Shown here one piece after another: positions 34,415-43,898 of a stretch of 64,000 nucleotides of DNA. The notes beneath the pieces are model-generated. The model saw nothing but the letters and a program-made list of their open reading frames with translations. It did not search any database and was not told where the DNA came from. This DNA comes from an uncultured Psychrobacter sp. (GTDB taxonomy: Bacteria > Pseudomonadota > Gammaproteobacteria > Pseudomonadales > Moraxellaceae). The stretch spans positions 306,954-370,953 of the forward strand of contig CANLXO010000001.1 in assembly GCA_947495055.1 (NCBI GenBank), given 5' to 3'. Position 1 is the stretch's first letter. Each line of letters starts with the position of its first letter. The position numbers and the translations under genes were made by a program.

Positions 34415-36628
34415 TCATAAAATTCTATTGATCTCTTTTTTAAACGTCTTTAACGCTCGTTTATACGTGTTATCTTTAACTGCCAGCGCACTTAAACGTC
34501 CGTAGCGCAGTTGTCGATAGTTTTGCATAATCTCAGTTAAATTATCAGGCAGCTCTTTATTATTCTCAGAGCTATCTTTTTGGTTTAAAAGGCGCTCAAG
34601 CCACACCAGTTGCCCTTCATTGTCATCGCGAGCAAGCGCTTTATCGCTTTTAGATAGGCGCTTAGATAACTTAATAAGCGGCTGATCGGCAGGATGCCAG
34701 CGTTTACGCCTACGCTGCCAAAGCATAAATATAAGCGCACTCATAATAGCAATGGCGATAGCGGCCATCCAAGCAACTTGTTGCATGATAGAAGTAATAT
34801 TGAGCCATTTGAGTAGCGAGCTGGCTTGGCTGTCCTGATCGTAGCCGACGATGTCTTTTTGCCAGTAGTAGCTTGCTTGATCGGATAAGCGCCGTAGCGA
34901 TTGAAGCATTTGATACTGCTGATAGCTCAGCTGAGCGCCCGCGCCGTCTCCGAACATCGCCGCGCCTCGGGACTGTGTCAGCGCATCCATACCTTGCTCA
35001 ACGCGCTCAGGAGCAACAAAAGCCGTCGGATCCACGCGCACCCAACCTTGTCCTGCCAGCCACACCTCCGTCCAAGCGTGAGCATCCATTTGCCGCACCT
35101 CCCACACATTACCGCCGCGACTCGGCTCGCCACCTTGATAGCCTGCCACTACTCTAGCGGGGATACCCGCGGCGCGCAGCATAAAGGTAAAGCTTGAGGA
35201 ATAATGCTCACAAAATCCAGCTTTGGTATCGAATAAGAACTCATCAATACGGTTTTGATTCAGGCGTGGCGGCGCGAGCGTATAGCGAAACTCAGTTTGA
35301 TTGATCCAGCGCTCAATAGCGCCCATATAGCGCACTGGGTCTGAGCCTGCCTGCGCAAAGAGCTGCTGGGCAAGCGCGCGTGATTTGGGATTGCCGTCAT
35401 TTGGTAGTGCAAGATTGATACGCCGATCATTATCACTCAATACAGGGTCGATACGCATCGGCGCATAACGCAGCACATCATAGCGTAGCTGCTGAGTCAC
35501 AGGCTCATCTTTGAGTAAAGTGAAATCAGAGGTAACAGCCGTATCTTGCTGCTGGGTAAAAGGATAATCGAGACCAAATAACCAACGCTGCTGGGTGGGT
35601 TCTAGGATGATCTCATAATTTACAGGCGCTAATTTGGTGGCATCGGCAGCGGTAGCGAACGCATTCACTAGCCACGGCGGCATCTGCCGAGCAGACTCCC
35701 ATTGCCACTGCTGACGGCTTGGACTGGGTCGCCAAGTAATCCCATCAAAATCACTAAACACAAGGCCGCGCCAGTACAGCTCTTCTTGCGGCGGACGTCC
35801 CTGCGCAAACTCGACGCGAAATGCCAGCGCCGTTGACTGACTTAGATTGGCAAAGTCGCCTGGCGACATACTGTCAGAGACACCCGTCGTCGCTTGTTGT
35901 CCTGAGAGCTGTACCGACCACAGCGGCGGCAGACGGGGAAAGAATAAAAATAGCACCACCAGCAGCGGCAGCGCGCCAACACCTAGTACGCCAAGCGTAC
36001 GCATACGACCATCACCGCGCAGATTGCCATCGTCGTTTAGCGCAATAAACGCTAGCAGGACAGCGAGAGTGCCTAGGACAACTTGTAGGGTTGTCAGCAG
36101 TCCTTGATCCATCAAAAACAGCGCAGCTAACACAAACAGCGATAAATTGAGCACTACATAAGCATCACGGCGCTTGTACAGCTCCCACAATTTACTGACC
36201 AAACATAGCACCAAAAATGCCACGCCCATGTCAAGACCAAAGGCGGTGTTATAAGTCAGCCACAATCCTACCAGCCCTAATAAGAAGCCAAGCATTTGCA
36301 CCCCTTGATAGAGGCGCTTAAAATAACGAGTGCTACTAAATTTGGCTTTGACGCGCGGTAATTGAGCGATGATACTTACGGCAGCAAAACCGACAAGCCA
36401 CAGCGGTAGATGTGCAGCATGCGGCAAAATGACAAATATTTGGGTAATAAGCACCCAATAGTAGGACGGTTGCGCGAGGATTTTATGATGCCATTTATTG
36501 TTTATATCTGGCTTGTCACTTTTAACAGCTTGATTATGCCTTTGACCCAATGCCAATTGCTCAAAGCTCGCGCTTTTACTTGAGCCATTTTGCTGAGCCA
36601 ATGACTTATTGATAATGATATTAGTCAT
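34415..36628 (-). CDS. Transglutaminase-like membrane protein (TgpA / DUF3488-DUF4129 family)
   Basis: A 738-residue membrane protein. About six TM helices in the first 220 residues (DUF3488) are followed by a periplasmic transglutaminase core with Cys474 (KAGFCEHYS), His518 (MDAHAWTEVW) and Asp534 (VRVDPTAF). A last TM helix lies near 615-635 before a short cytoplasmic DUF4129-like tail. In Pseudomonas, TgpA is essential and thought to act on cell-envelope proteins. The ATG at 36628 overlaps the stop of the DUF58 gene (ATGA), fixing the start. The C-terminal codons abut the MITE-like element, so the last residues may have been altered by its insertion. Confidence 0.9.
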   Translation of the reverse strand: MTNIIINKSLAQQNGSSKSASFEQLALGQRHNQAVKSDKPDINNKWHHKILAQPSYYWVLITQIFVILPHAAHLPLWLVGFAAVSIIAQLPRVKAKFSSTRYFKRLYQGVQMLGFLLGLVGLWLTYNTAFGLDMGVAFLVLCLVSKLWELYKRRDAYVVLNLSLFVLAALFLMDQGLLTTLQVVLGTLAVLLAFIALNDDGNLRGDGRMRTLGVLGVGALPLLVVLFLFFPRLPPLWSVQLSGQQATTGVSDSMSPGDFANLSQSTALAFRVEFAQGRPPQEELYWRGLVFSDFDGITWRPSPSRQQWQWESARQMPPWLVNAFATAADATKLAPVNYEIILEPTQQRWLFGLDYPFTQQQDTAVTSDFTLLKDEPVTQQLRYDVLRYAPMRIDPVLSDNDRRINLALPNDGNPKSRALAQQLFAQAGSDPVRYMGAIERWINQTEFRYTLAPPRLNQNRIDEFLFDTKAGFCEHYSSSFTFMLRAAGIPARVVAGYQGGEPSRGGNVWEVRQMDAHAWTEVWLAGQGWVRVDPTAFVAPERVEQGMDALTQSRGAAMFGDGAGAQLSYQQYQMLQSLRRLSDQASYYWQKDIVGYDQDSQASSLLKWLNITSIMQQVAWMAAIAIAIMSALIFMLWQRRRKRWHPADQPLIKLSKRLSKSDKALARDDNEGQLVWLERLLNQKDSSENNKELPDNLTEIMQNYRQLRYGRLSALAVKDNTYKRALKTFKKEINRIL

Positions 36629-37647
36629 GGCGCTTTTGCCAACCGAAGCAAGCACGCTTGTGCAAAAGCGTTGCCTGCTCCAGTGCCCGTTTGCTGATTA
36701 GTATCATTAGACCTCTCATTAGGCAGTTGCATCTCAAACGGTACGCCAAGCTGGCCTAAAGTCAGCGCACCATAGGCCAGTTGCGCCAGTTTTTGCTCAT
36801 GGTTGGCCGCTGGCATATCGGCGTAATCTAGCGTTTGCTCAGCGCCGATAGGATCAGCAAAATGCTTGGTAAACATGCCCTGCCCACGCGCCACATGACC
36901 CCAAGAGACCCGTGCTAGCGACTCACCTGCGATATAAGTATCTAGGCGATCAAAGTCGTCTTGTCCTTGCACGTATTGCCCGCCTGCTTGCACATCCTCT
37001 TGGCTAACTGCTAGATACTTTGCTTGCCAGTCAAAGGCTTGCGGTTTGGGATACACCCAAGCACGACGCGCAAAATAGACGTAGGACCATGCGCGCATAA
37101 TACCCAATGGATAAGTGGTCTTGATGATAAGCCTTGGTAGCTCAAGCTGACCACGAGTATCGGTATAAATAGGTAGGCGTATGGTTTGCTCACCGTCTAC
37201 TCTAGCGATAAGCAATGGCTCTGCTGGTTGCGACGCTTTTGTTGTGGCACGCTTTTGCTCAAACTCAAAGGCCAGTTGGCGTCTAGGCTGGCGGCTCTCG
37301 CTACGCAGTTGCAAAGTGACCCATATAGGCGCGCCTACCTCGGCCGTCGTAACGTCAAGCAAGCGTATCTGCAATCCTGATATATGAGCAAAGGTCACAT
37401 GAAAGCTGATGAGCCAGACGCTAATCAAGTAAAAACACAACCCCAGCACCAAATTGTTGCCGTAGTTGATACCGGCGATAAAGGTGATGAGCAGTAGCAC
37501 CGCAAACAGCATCCCTTCACGACTAAAAAAGATGTAGACATTACGCAGATTAAGAGTGGCGTTATCACTTCTTGGCGCGCGCTTAGCAAACCAGCGGGTG
37601 GATGCGGTTTTGATTGGTGAAGTTAAGGCGCGCGGCAAAAGACTCAT
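36625..37647 (-). CDS. DUF58 domain membrane protein
   Basis: A 340-residue protein with two TM helices close together (about 37-80, EGMLFAVLLLITFIAGINYG then LVLGLCFYLISVWLISFHVTF) and a cytoplasmic DUF58/von Willebrand-like domain (YVQGQDDFDRLDTYIAGESLARVSWGHVARG). This is the usual middle gene of moxR-DUF58-tgpA operons. Start at the ATG at 37647, with AAGGTG just upstream; a GTG at 37653 is too close to that site. Function in the family is unclear; it probably works with the MoxR ATPase. Confidence 0.87.
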   Translation of the reverse strand: MSLLPRALTSPIKTASTRWFAKRAPRSDNATLNLRNVYIFFSREGMLFAVLLLITFIAGINYGNNLVLGLCFYLISVWLISFHVTFAHISGLQIRLLDVTTAEVGAPIWVTLQLRSESRQPRRQLAFEFEQKRATTKASQPAEPLLIARVDGEQTIRLPIYTDTRGQLELPRLIIKTTYPLGIMRAWSYVYFARRAWVYPKPQAFDWQAKYLAVSQEDVQAGGQYVQGQDDFDRLDTYIAGESLARVSWGHVARGQGMFTKHFADPIGAEQTLDYADMPAANHEQKLAQLAYGALTLGQLGVPFEMQLPNERSNDTNQQTGTGAGNAFAQACLLRLAKAP

Positions 37648-37674
37648 AACCACCTTTATCTAAAAGTAAGCGTG

Positions 37675-38706
37675 TTAAACGATGACTGGCACTGCCGCCA
37701 TGATACGCTCAGCCATAGTTTGCGGCGCTTGTCCACTGATGATATGCGCTGGGATAAAGCGCTGGCCGAGCCTATGATCGGTGACTGCGGCAAATACCGC
37801 TTGAATATCCTCAGGCGTGGTCTCGCTATGACCAGACACATAAGCATACGCTTGGGCGGCTCGTTTAAGGGACAACACGCCGCGCGGCGACAGACCATGA
37901 TAGTCCTGACTGCTACGGGTTTTGGCGACCAGTCGCTGTAAGTAATCGAGCACCACATCTGCGACAAACACTTGCTCTACGCCCTCGATGGCCAGTAGCA
38001 CCGCTTCGGTATCCAATACGGCGGCTAAGCTATTAAGCAGCGCGCGGCGATCTTGCCCTTGTAGTAATGCACGCTCTGCCGCAGGCGACGGATAGCCCAA
38101 AGATAAGCACATCAAAAACCGATCCAGCTGTGACTCTGGCAGCGGATAGACGCCCGCTTGTTGTAATGGGTTTTGCGTAGCAATCACAAAAAATGGCTTG
38201 GGCAAAGTATAAGTTTGACCATCTTGGGTGACTTGGCGCTCCTCCATTGCCTCAAGTAGCGCGCTTTGCGTCTTGGGACTAGAGCGGTTGATTTCATCAG
38301 CGAGTAGCAACTGGGTAAAGATAGGACCCGCGCGAAACTCAAAGCTGAGTTTACTTTGATCATAAATACTCATACCCAAAATATCGGCAGGCAGCATATC
38401 ATTGGTAAACTGCACGCGGCTAAAGCTCAAACCGAGCAGTTGCGCGAGTCCCTGAGCGAGGGTCGTCTTGCCCATACCGGGCAGATCTTGCAGCAGCAAA
38501 TGACCACCTGCCAGCACGCAGCTAAGCGCAAGCTTAACCACTTGCGGCTTGTCCAGTACTACTTGATTAAGGTGCGCGAGCAGGCGTGCGATACGCTGCT
38601 GATTACCAGCATAGTCAGGCGTAACTTTACTGGTGCTATCAGTAGCTGTATCAAAAGTAGTCAAGTGAGCAGTAGCAGACAGGTGACGAGCATGGCTTTG
38701 AGACAT
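37675..38706 (-). CDS. MoxR-family AAA+ ATPase
   Basis: A 343-residue AAA+ ATPase: Walker A LPGMGKTT (about 75-82), Walker B LLLADEINRSSPKTQSALLEAMEE, sensor I in FFVIATQNP, then the lid domain with SPRGVLSLKRAAQAYA. MoxR proteins are chaperone-like ATPases that work with DUF58/vWA proteins. First gene of the operon with the DUF58 and transglutaminase genes; 27 bp to the next start. Confidence 0.92.
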   Translation of the reverse strand: MSQSHARHLSATAHLTTFDTATDSTSKVTPDYAGNQQRIARLLAHLNQVVLDKPQVVKLALSCVLAGGHLLLQDLPGMGKTTLAQGLAQLLGLSFSRVQFTNDMLPADILGMSIYDQSKLSFEFRAGPIFTQLLLADEINRSSPKTQSALLEAMEERQVTQDGQTYTLPKPFFVIATQNPLQQAGVYPLPESQLDRFLMCLSLGYPSPAAERALLQGQDRRALLNSLAAVLDTEAVLLAIEGVEQVFVADVVLDYLQRLVAKTRSSQDYHGLSPRGVLSLKRAAQAYAYVSGHSETTPEDIQAVFAAVTDHRLGQRFIPAHIISGQAPQTMAERIMAAVPVIV

Positions 38707-38833
38707 AAGAGGTAATCAGCTTTGTTATAAGGATATTTTTATAGCACTTTAGCTATTATAATAAAACAAGTGTCCTATATTTTTATCATACACTTATTTA
38801 ATTTTGTAGCAATAACTGGGCCATGTATACAAG

Positions 38834-39373
38834 CTATCCAAAATCTGCGGCAGGTTTATGCTGCGCGCCCTCTAGCACGTCGACTCCGTCATCAGTATCT
38901 ACCGCTTCAGTTGCATCGGCATCAGTCGCATTGCTACTAGTCGCACTGGCACGCAGCGTCGACACATAAGCGATCACATCCGCGCGCTCTTTACTATCTG
39001 GCATTGGATCAGCTAGCATTTTGGAGCCAGGCATTGCTTTTTCGGCATCAGCGATATAAGGATCTAAAGTGTCCGCATCCCATACCCAATCTGATTTTCT
39101 CAAAGCTTCGCTATAGTCATAATCCGCTAGCATTGCCGCTTTTGCGCCATAAACATTCATAAGCTGTGGGCCTTTTTTGTTAAGACCTGGCGTGAGCTGA
39201 TGACACTGGGCACAAGCCTCTTTATATATCAGTGCGCCTGCAACCGCGTCCCCTTGAGTATACAGTGGCAAAGTCACAGGCGCGCGCGAATCTGCAGGCG
39301 GCGCAGGCTGACAACCGATGAGGAATAATAGAGCAAGCGTAGCCGCGCTCATTGCGCGTATAACAAAAGGCAT
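38834..39373 (-). CDS. Class I cytochrome c lipoprotein
   Basis: A 179-residue mono-haem cytochrome c. The signal ends in FLIGC, a lipobox, so the protein is lipid-anchored. Haem site CAQCH near 54-58, a mitochondrial-type pattern (GPQLMNVYGAKAA, YSEALRKSDWVWD) and an axial Met near PGSKM. The Ala/Thr/Asp-rich tail of about 35 residues after the haem domain is acidic with no motif. No adjacent redox gene in the same direction, so its partner is unknown. Confidence 0.87.
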   Translation of the reverse strand: MPFVIRAMSAATLALLFLIGCQPAPPADSRAPVTLPLYTQGDAVAGALIYKEACAQCHQLTPGLNKKGPQLMNVYGAKAAMLADYDYSEALRKSDWVWDADTLDPYIADAEKAMPGSKMLADPMPDSKERADVIAYVSTLRASATSSNATDADATEAVDTDDGVDVLEGAQHKPAADFG

Positions 39374-39544
39374 TTTTATCGTCTTTGATTGGCAAACAAA
39401 ATAAAGGGGATTGACCCAGCAGATTTACGGGTCTGATATATTATACCTAAAACTACGAGTTATACTTAAAACAATAAGCGTCCACCGATGCAAATGGTAA
39501 ACGCTTTTAGAATATGGTCACAAAAGAGCGAGCAAAACATATTA

Positions 39545-41656
39545 TTATGACGGACTCGTCATCTCGATAGTTTCTTTGGGTTCTTGTAGATAATAGCCTT
39601 GTAGATAGCGCGCGCCCACGCTCCAAGCCACTGACATTGTCGCTGCGTCTTCAATATAAGGCATTAACACCTCTACATTGAGCTGATTGGTATTGTTTAC
39701 CAAAGCTTTGAGAGTCTCAAAATTTTCCGTCTTATCGATATCTTGTACATAGTTATGTGCCAGACGTATCATGTCAGGCTCAACCATCTTGAGCACCTCC
39801 AGAGACTTAGCAGAAGAGCCAAAGTTGTGCATACCGACATCACAGCTGGCCTGACTCAGCGCTGCAAATTGTGACTTGGCAATAATAAGGTGGTCAACAA
39901 CGTCTTTTTCATTAAATTGCAGAGTTAATACGCCAGCTTTGCCACCGACTGCATTGATCAATTGACTTGCGACATTAGGCAGCTTTTTGTCAATCAGTGA
40001 GGCGCTAGTGAGCTGCACAAGCAGACGTGCTCCTGGATGCGTTTTGCGCACGGTACTGATTTTTTTGCAGGCATTGATCAGTACCCAGCGATCTATTTTT
40101 TCACGTAGTCCATGAGTTTTGGCAACACTCATAAACTGATCGGGGCTCAATATCGTATTGTCAGCATCGAGTAACGGCAGGCGCAGATACACCTCAAAAA
40201 AGTCACTGCGATCATAATTGATATCATAGATTGGCTGAAACAGGAGCTCAAAGCGGTTGTTAGCGATAGCGTCAACGAGTGCTTCAGCTAGCGCACTATC
40301 ATCGCTGTTGGCATGCTCACTTGGATCGTACAGATGATAGGTATTACCTTGATTGGTGGTTTTTATCATAATGTGCGTGATCGCATCTATCGCGCGCTCT
40401 AGCAGTACTTGCGGCTGGGCAGCCCCTTGCTCAATCTTGACAGCCCCTATGCTCACGGTAGTATGCGTCGTATGGTTGTCCACCTCGATTAGCATCTCAC
40501 TAATATGTGCCCCAATACGCTCAGCAAGGGCACTTAGCTTTTGAGTGGAGGTATCAATTGTTAATAGGGCAAATGAGGTGTCACTAAAGCGGCTAATATA
40601 GTCTTGCGGCGCAAGTTTACTCAAAGCACCTGCCACCTGCTGGACGGTTACATCGACGCCTTGTAGCCCCAAACTGCTTCTGATTTTACCTATATTATCG
40701 AGTTGAATATACAGCAGTCCTGCTGTTGACTTGTTCTGTATGGCCAGCTTACGTACCGAGTCGAGCTGCTCTTCAAAACCGCGGCGATTATTCAGCCCCG
40801 TCAAGCTATCTTTACGTTCTGCCATAGCCAAACGTTTGGCGATCTCAGCGCTATTGTGACTGTTTTGTTGAATGATAATTTGAGTGACAGGTTCGCCGTC
40901 TAGCGTTGCAGTTGCCAGTTGCAGCTTCGCTTTAAAGGTTGTGCCATCGACACGTAAGCTGTCAAAGTTAAACTCAACTTGCGAGCGATTACCTTTATCA
41001 AACTGTTTTAAAAACTGCTTAAAGCCTTTGACGTTATCGTTACCTGCAATAAGATCGATGACCGGAACACCAATGATATCGTCCATAGCATTAAAGCCAA
41101 ACAACTTTAGATAAGGCTCATTGGCAAAAATATGTATGCCTTGATCTAAATAAGCGACAGCGCTTTTGGAATTTTTGATCAAGATATTGGCGCGCTGCTC
41201 GGCCTCTGATAGGACATGGCGCAGGGTTTTGAGTTGACGGCGACTGCGCAGACTGTCATGCTGCAAGCAGATTGCCATAATGACGGGTGTATCTTTATCC
41301 GTGTGTAGCGACTTTACCATTGTGCTATTGATAACTGCTGGCAGATGCTGACTGTTACGGTCAGGGCTAGTTTTTGGGTCAAGCGCGACATCACTTTTGC
41401 CAAGCAAAGATATGGTAGGCAAATCAATACTACGCTCTTGTATGATGCCGACAACATCGGTAAAGCTCATATCATAGGCACTGCCAAACACCAAAACATC
41501 CCACTCTTGACGCAAAGACTTTAACAGCTCCTCTTTATCATCCAAGAATCCGAGATTGACCTCGTCATAATAAGCGCTCAAACGCTGCACGATGCGCTCA
41601 GCGTAGAGCTGGTCATCATCAACGAATAGTAGGTTTAAAATAGAGGGAGTACGCAT
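39545..41656 (-). CDS. fimX: FimX-like degenerate GGDEF/EAL c-di-GMP effector
   Basis: A 703-residue protein with the FimX layout: an N-terminal receiver-like domain (LFVDDDQLYAERIVQRL; 1-130), a PAS domain (about 155-270), a GGDEF domain and an EAL domain. Both catalytic motifs are lost: SDTSF stands where GGDEF should be, and EVYLRL replaces EALLR. P. aeruginosa FimX (691 residues) is degenerate in the same way, binds c-di-GMP with its EAL domain and promotes type IV pilus assembly. A c-di-GMP effector role in twitching motility is therefore likely. The unknown 607-residue protein upstream has the same orientation. Confidence 0.82.
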   Translation of the reverse strand: MRTPSILNLLFVDDDQLYAERIVQRLSAYYDEVNLGFLDDKEELLKSLRQEWDVLVFGSAYDMSFTDVVGIIQERSIDLPTISLLGKSDVALDPKTSPDRNSQHLPAVINSTMVKSLHTDKDTPVIMAICLQHDSLRSRRQLKTLRHVLSEAEQRANILIKNSKSAVAYLDQGIHIFANEPYLKLFGFNAMDDIIGVPVIDLIAGNDNVKGFKQFLKQFDKGNRSQVEFNFDSLRVDGTTFKAKLQLATATLDGEPVTQIIIQQNSHNSAEIAKRLAMAERKDSLTGLNNRRGFEEQLDSVRKLAIQNKSTAGLLYIQLDNIGKIRSSLGLQGVDVTVQQVAGALSKLAPQDYISRFSDTSFALLTIDTSTQKLSALAERIGAHISEMLIEVDNHTTHTTVSIGAVKIEQGAAQPQVLLERAIDAITHIMIKTTNQGNTYHLYDPSEHANSDDSALAEALVDAIANNRFELLFQPIYDINYDRSDFFEVYLRLPLLDADNTILSPDQFMSVAKTHGLREKIDRWVLINACKKISTVRKTHPGARLLVQLTSASLIDKKLPNVASQLINAVGGKAGVLTLQFNEKDVVDHLIIAKSQFAALSQASCDVGMHNFGSSAKSLEVLKMVEPDMIRLAHNYVQDIDKTENFETLKALVNNTNQLNVEVLMPYIEDAATMSVAWSVGARYLQGYYLQEPKETIEMTSPS

Positions 41657-41830
41657 AAGCAGCCTTTTATTATTTTATGTCTTAAACGCTCTATCAAGCA
41701 TAAAACTAGAGTACAAGCATCAAGGGCTTTAAGCAATAATGTAGTCAGTTATCACTTAACTTGCAATCATAATAAAGTATTTTAACTTAAGCGTGCAAAT
41801 TTGAGCTGCTAGATACGTGACCAAGAAAAA

Positions 41831-43654
41831 TTAGATGTATACCGCCTCAAACTGGCTAAACTCTTCTGTGGTGAGCAATTTACGTTCTAGGCGTAGCGAC
41901 TGCTGTTTATCATTGATACAGACCATCACTCTGTCATTGACTTTCCAGTTGTGCGTGGGCAGCAGCAAGCTAAAGCTTGTCTGTAATCCTGCATCACTAC
42001 CTATAATTATTGCAGGAATAAGGTGCTGGTTACGCGCGCCCCTATCGATTAAGCGTAACGCACAAGCACTAAACTTGTGGCCGAGTATCTGCCACTCTAT
42101 CTCTTCGTTCGTGCCAGATAGACTACCACCTTGTTGGTTTTGCTGCTCGATGTTCACCCAGCGTACCACGCCTATAGCGGAATCGGTATGATCGCCTTTT
42201 TTGTCGGATGAGCAGACCAAAAAGAGATTCATAAGCTTGAGAGATGGCGGCGCTGTACTATTAACGCCACCATAAATCGCATTAGAAAAACTCGTAGCCT
42301 CAGGTTTGATGGCGTCTTCTATGTTGAGCCAAGACTCATCTGAGGGCTGACTGGAAAAATCAGCTAGATCTGGTAGTAAGTGCAAGGTTCTAAAGGGTGA
42401 GGCCGAATCGGTAGTAGAAAAAACGTCAGCAGCTATGCTGCGCTTATAGCTCGCTTCTACCGGCTGCGTATCATAACGAGGTCGCCACTCAAGTGGAATC
42501 TTTTGTAGCGCAATCAAGCTCATCAAGCTTTTTTCGCCAGCCGCTTGGTAATGAATGTTATTAAAACCTGTAATAATAGTAGCGCGCTGCTTGGTATTGG
42601 GTTTACTAATAGAGCTCTGCTGCTGCTGAATATAGCGATACGAGCGATATGAGAGCATCGACCATATTTTGCCCATCAAAAACTGAATAGCCATCTCACT
42701 TCCGTCAGCGGCTAAAGCAGGACGGCGCGCCTGTAGATAACTTGCCAGCGGCGCAAGCTCAATAAACACGCAATCGTACTCTTTTTTATAAGGATTAATC
42801 CTAGAGTGTCCCGTAAAATAAGTTGGCGGATAATCGCTGTGCAAATCGACAAATACTCGAGTGTTGGTCTCAGGATTAGTCGTCGCATCGATGTGACTGG
42901 CCCACTCAGGTAATAAGCGTTGTAGCAATAAAATATCAGCGCGCGCCAAAGAGCGTACATTTAATAAGCTGTGCAAACATATCTGTACATATAGTTTATG
43001 AATGGTATCAGCATGACGGATAACAACCTCGCTGCTTAGATCAACATGAGCTAGATTGTACTGATCAGCAATATAATACAGCTGATTGATACCCAGCCAA
43101 ATGTTAGAAGGCAGGTACTGATAGCAAATCGCCTTTTGTGCCAATAGTTTTTGATAGAGGCTCAGTGATTCATAGATCGCTATAGATAGAGGCGAGATTG
43201 TAGGGGCTTTAGTATGTGTGAAATAGCGTATCCAGCCATTCTTAGGTCTGATAATCGCCTGACTATCACGCTCTAGGTAGCGCTGTATGATACCGTCATA
43301 TACTAGTATGGCTGCATAATACAGCGACTCAACTTGAGAGACATATCTCATTTGGTGCGCTTTGAGAGCCCCTGTTTCATAGATATAATATTTGCGCAGA
43401 TCAACAATTAGCTTATTAGTAGCGCTCATTACGATAGCGACCAATTTAAGACGCTCATCGTCTTCTAAATCAGAAGCCGCTAGATCAGCGAGTACCTCTT
43501 CTAATTGATGCGCTTGCTCATTTTGAGATTGTGAGGATAAATGGAAGGTCCATTCACGCAGTTGCTGTTCTTGACCATGCACATACTGACGTGATGATTG
43601 GGGTAGTAAGTTCTTAGTCGATAAGTATTTCTGAAAAGCTGACAAAGTGGCCAC
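41831..43654 (-). CDS. Uncharacterised 607-residue protein with a possible PilZ-like C-terminus
   Basis: I do not recognise this protein. It is 607 residues, soluble, with no signal peptide and a helical N-terminal two-thirds (MATLSAFQKYLSTKNLLPQSSRQYVHGQEQ removed from consideration as signal). The last 130 residues read like a degenerate PilZ barrel: IGVVRWVNIEQQN, then EIEWQILGHKFSACALRLID and SFSLLLPTHNWKVNDRVMVC. Start is GTG with AAGGAG upstream. It lies 174 bp upstream of the FimX-like gene in the same direction. A c-di-GMP or pilus-related role is only a guess from position and the C-terminal pattern. Confidence 0.72.
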   Translation of the reverse strand: MATLSAFQKYLSTKNLLPQSSRQYVHGQEQQLREWTFHLSSQSQNEQAHQLEEVLADLAASDLEDDERLKLVAIVMSATNKLIVDLRKYYIYETGALKAHQMRYVSQVESLYYAAILVYDGIIQRYLERDSQAIIRPKNGWIRYFTHTKAPTISPLSIAIYESLSLYQKLLAQKAICYQYLPSNIWLGINQLYYIADQYNLAHVDLSSEVVIRHADTIHKLYVQICLHSLLNVRSLARADILLLQRLLPEWASHIDATTNPETNTRVFVDLHSDYPPTYFTGHSRINPYKKEYDCVFIELAPLASYLQARRPALAADGSEMAIQFLMGKIWSMLSYRSYRYIQQQQSSISKPNTKQRATIITGFNNIHYQAAGEKSLMSLIALQKIPLEWRPRYDTQPVEASYKRSIAADVFSTTDSASPFRTLHLLPDLADFSSQPSDESWLNIEDAIKPEATSFSNAIYGGVNSTAPPSLKLMNLFLVCSSDKKGDHTDSAIGVVRWVNIEQQNQQGGSLSGTNEEIEWQILGHKFSACALRLIDRGARNQHLIPAIIIGSDAGLQTSFSLLLPTHNWKVNDRVMVCINDKQQSLRLERKLLTTEEFSQFEAVYI

Positions 43655-43898
43655 AAAAACTCCTTAGTAGAAATACTAGAATAACGTTATACGTGGTCAA
43701 TATGTAAAATTGTATAATTAATTAAAAGAATATAATGGAACTATACACGAATACGAATTGATATATCAAAAGTATTTCTCTATTGATAAATTGTATAAGG
43801 CGTTCTTGATTACTAAAAATGTAGCCTTCATAACGAAGTAATCCCTGCGCAGAGCGGCGAGTACTGTTTTACAATTTAAACATACTATGGTGCCAACT

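Noticed and set aside
34873-36107. Several plus-strand frames inside the transglutaminase gene
   Set aside because: All are antisense shadows of a gene with clear domains and catalytic residues.
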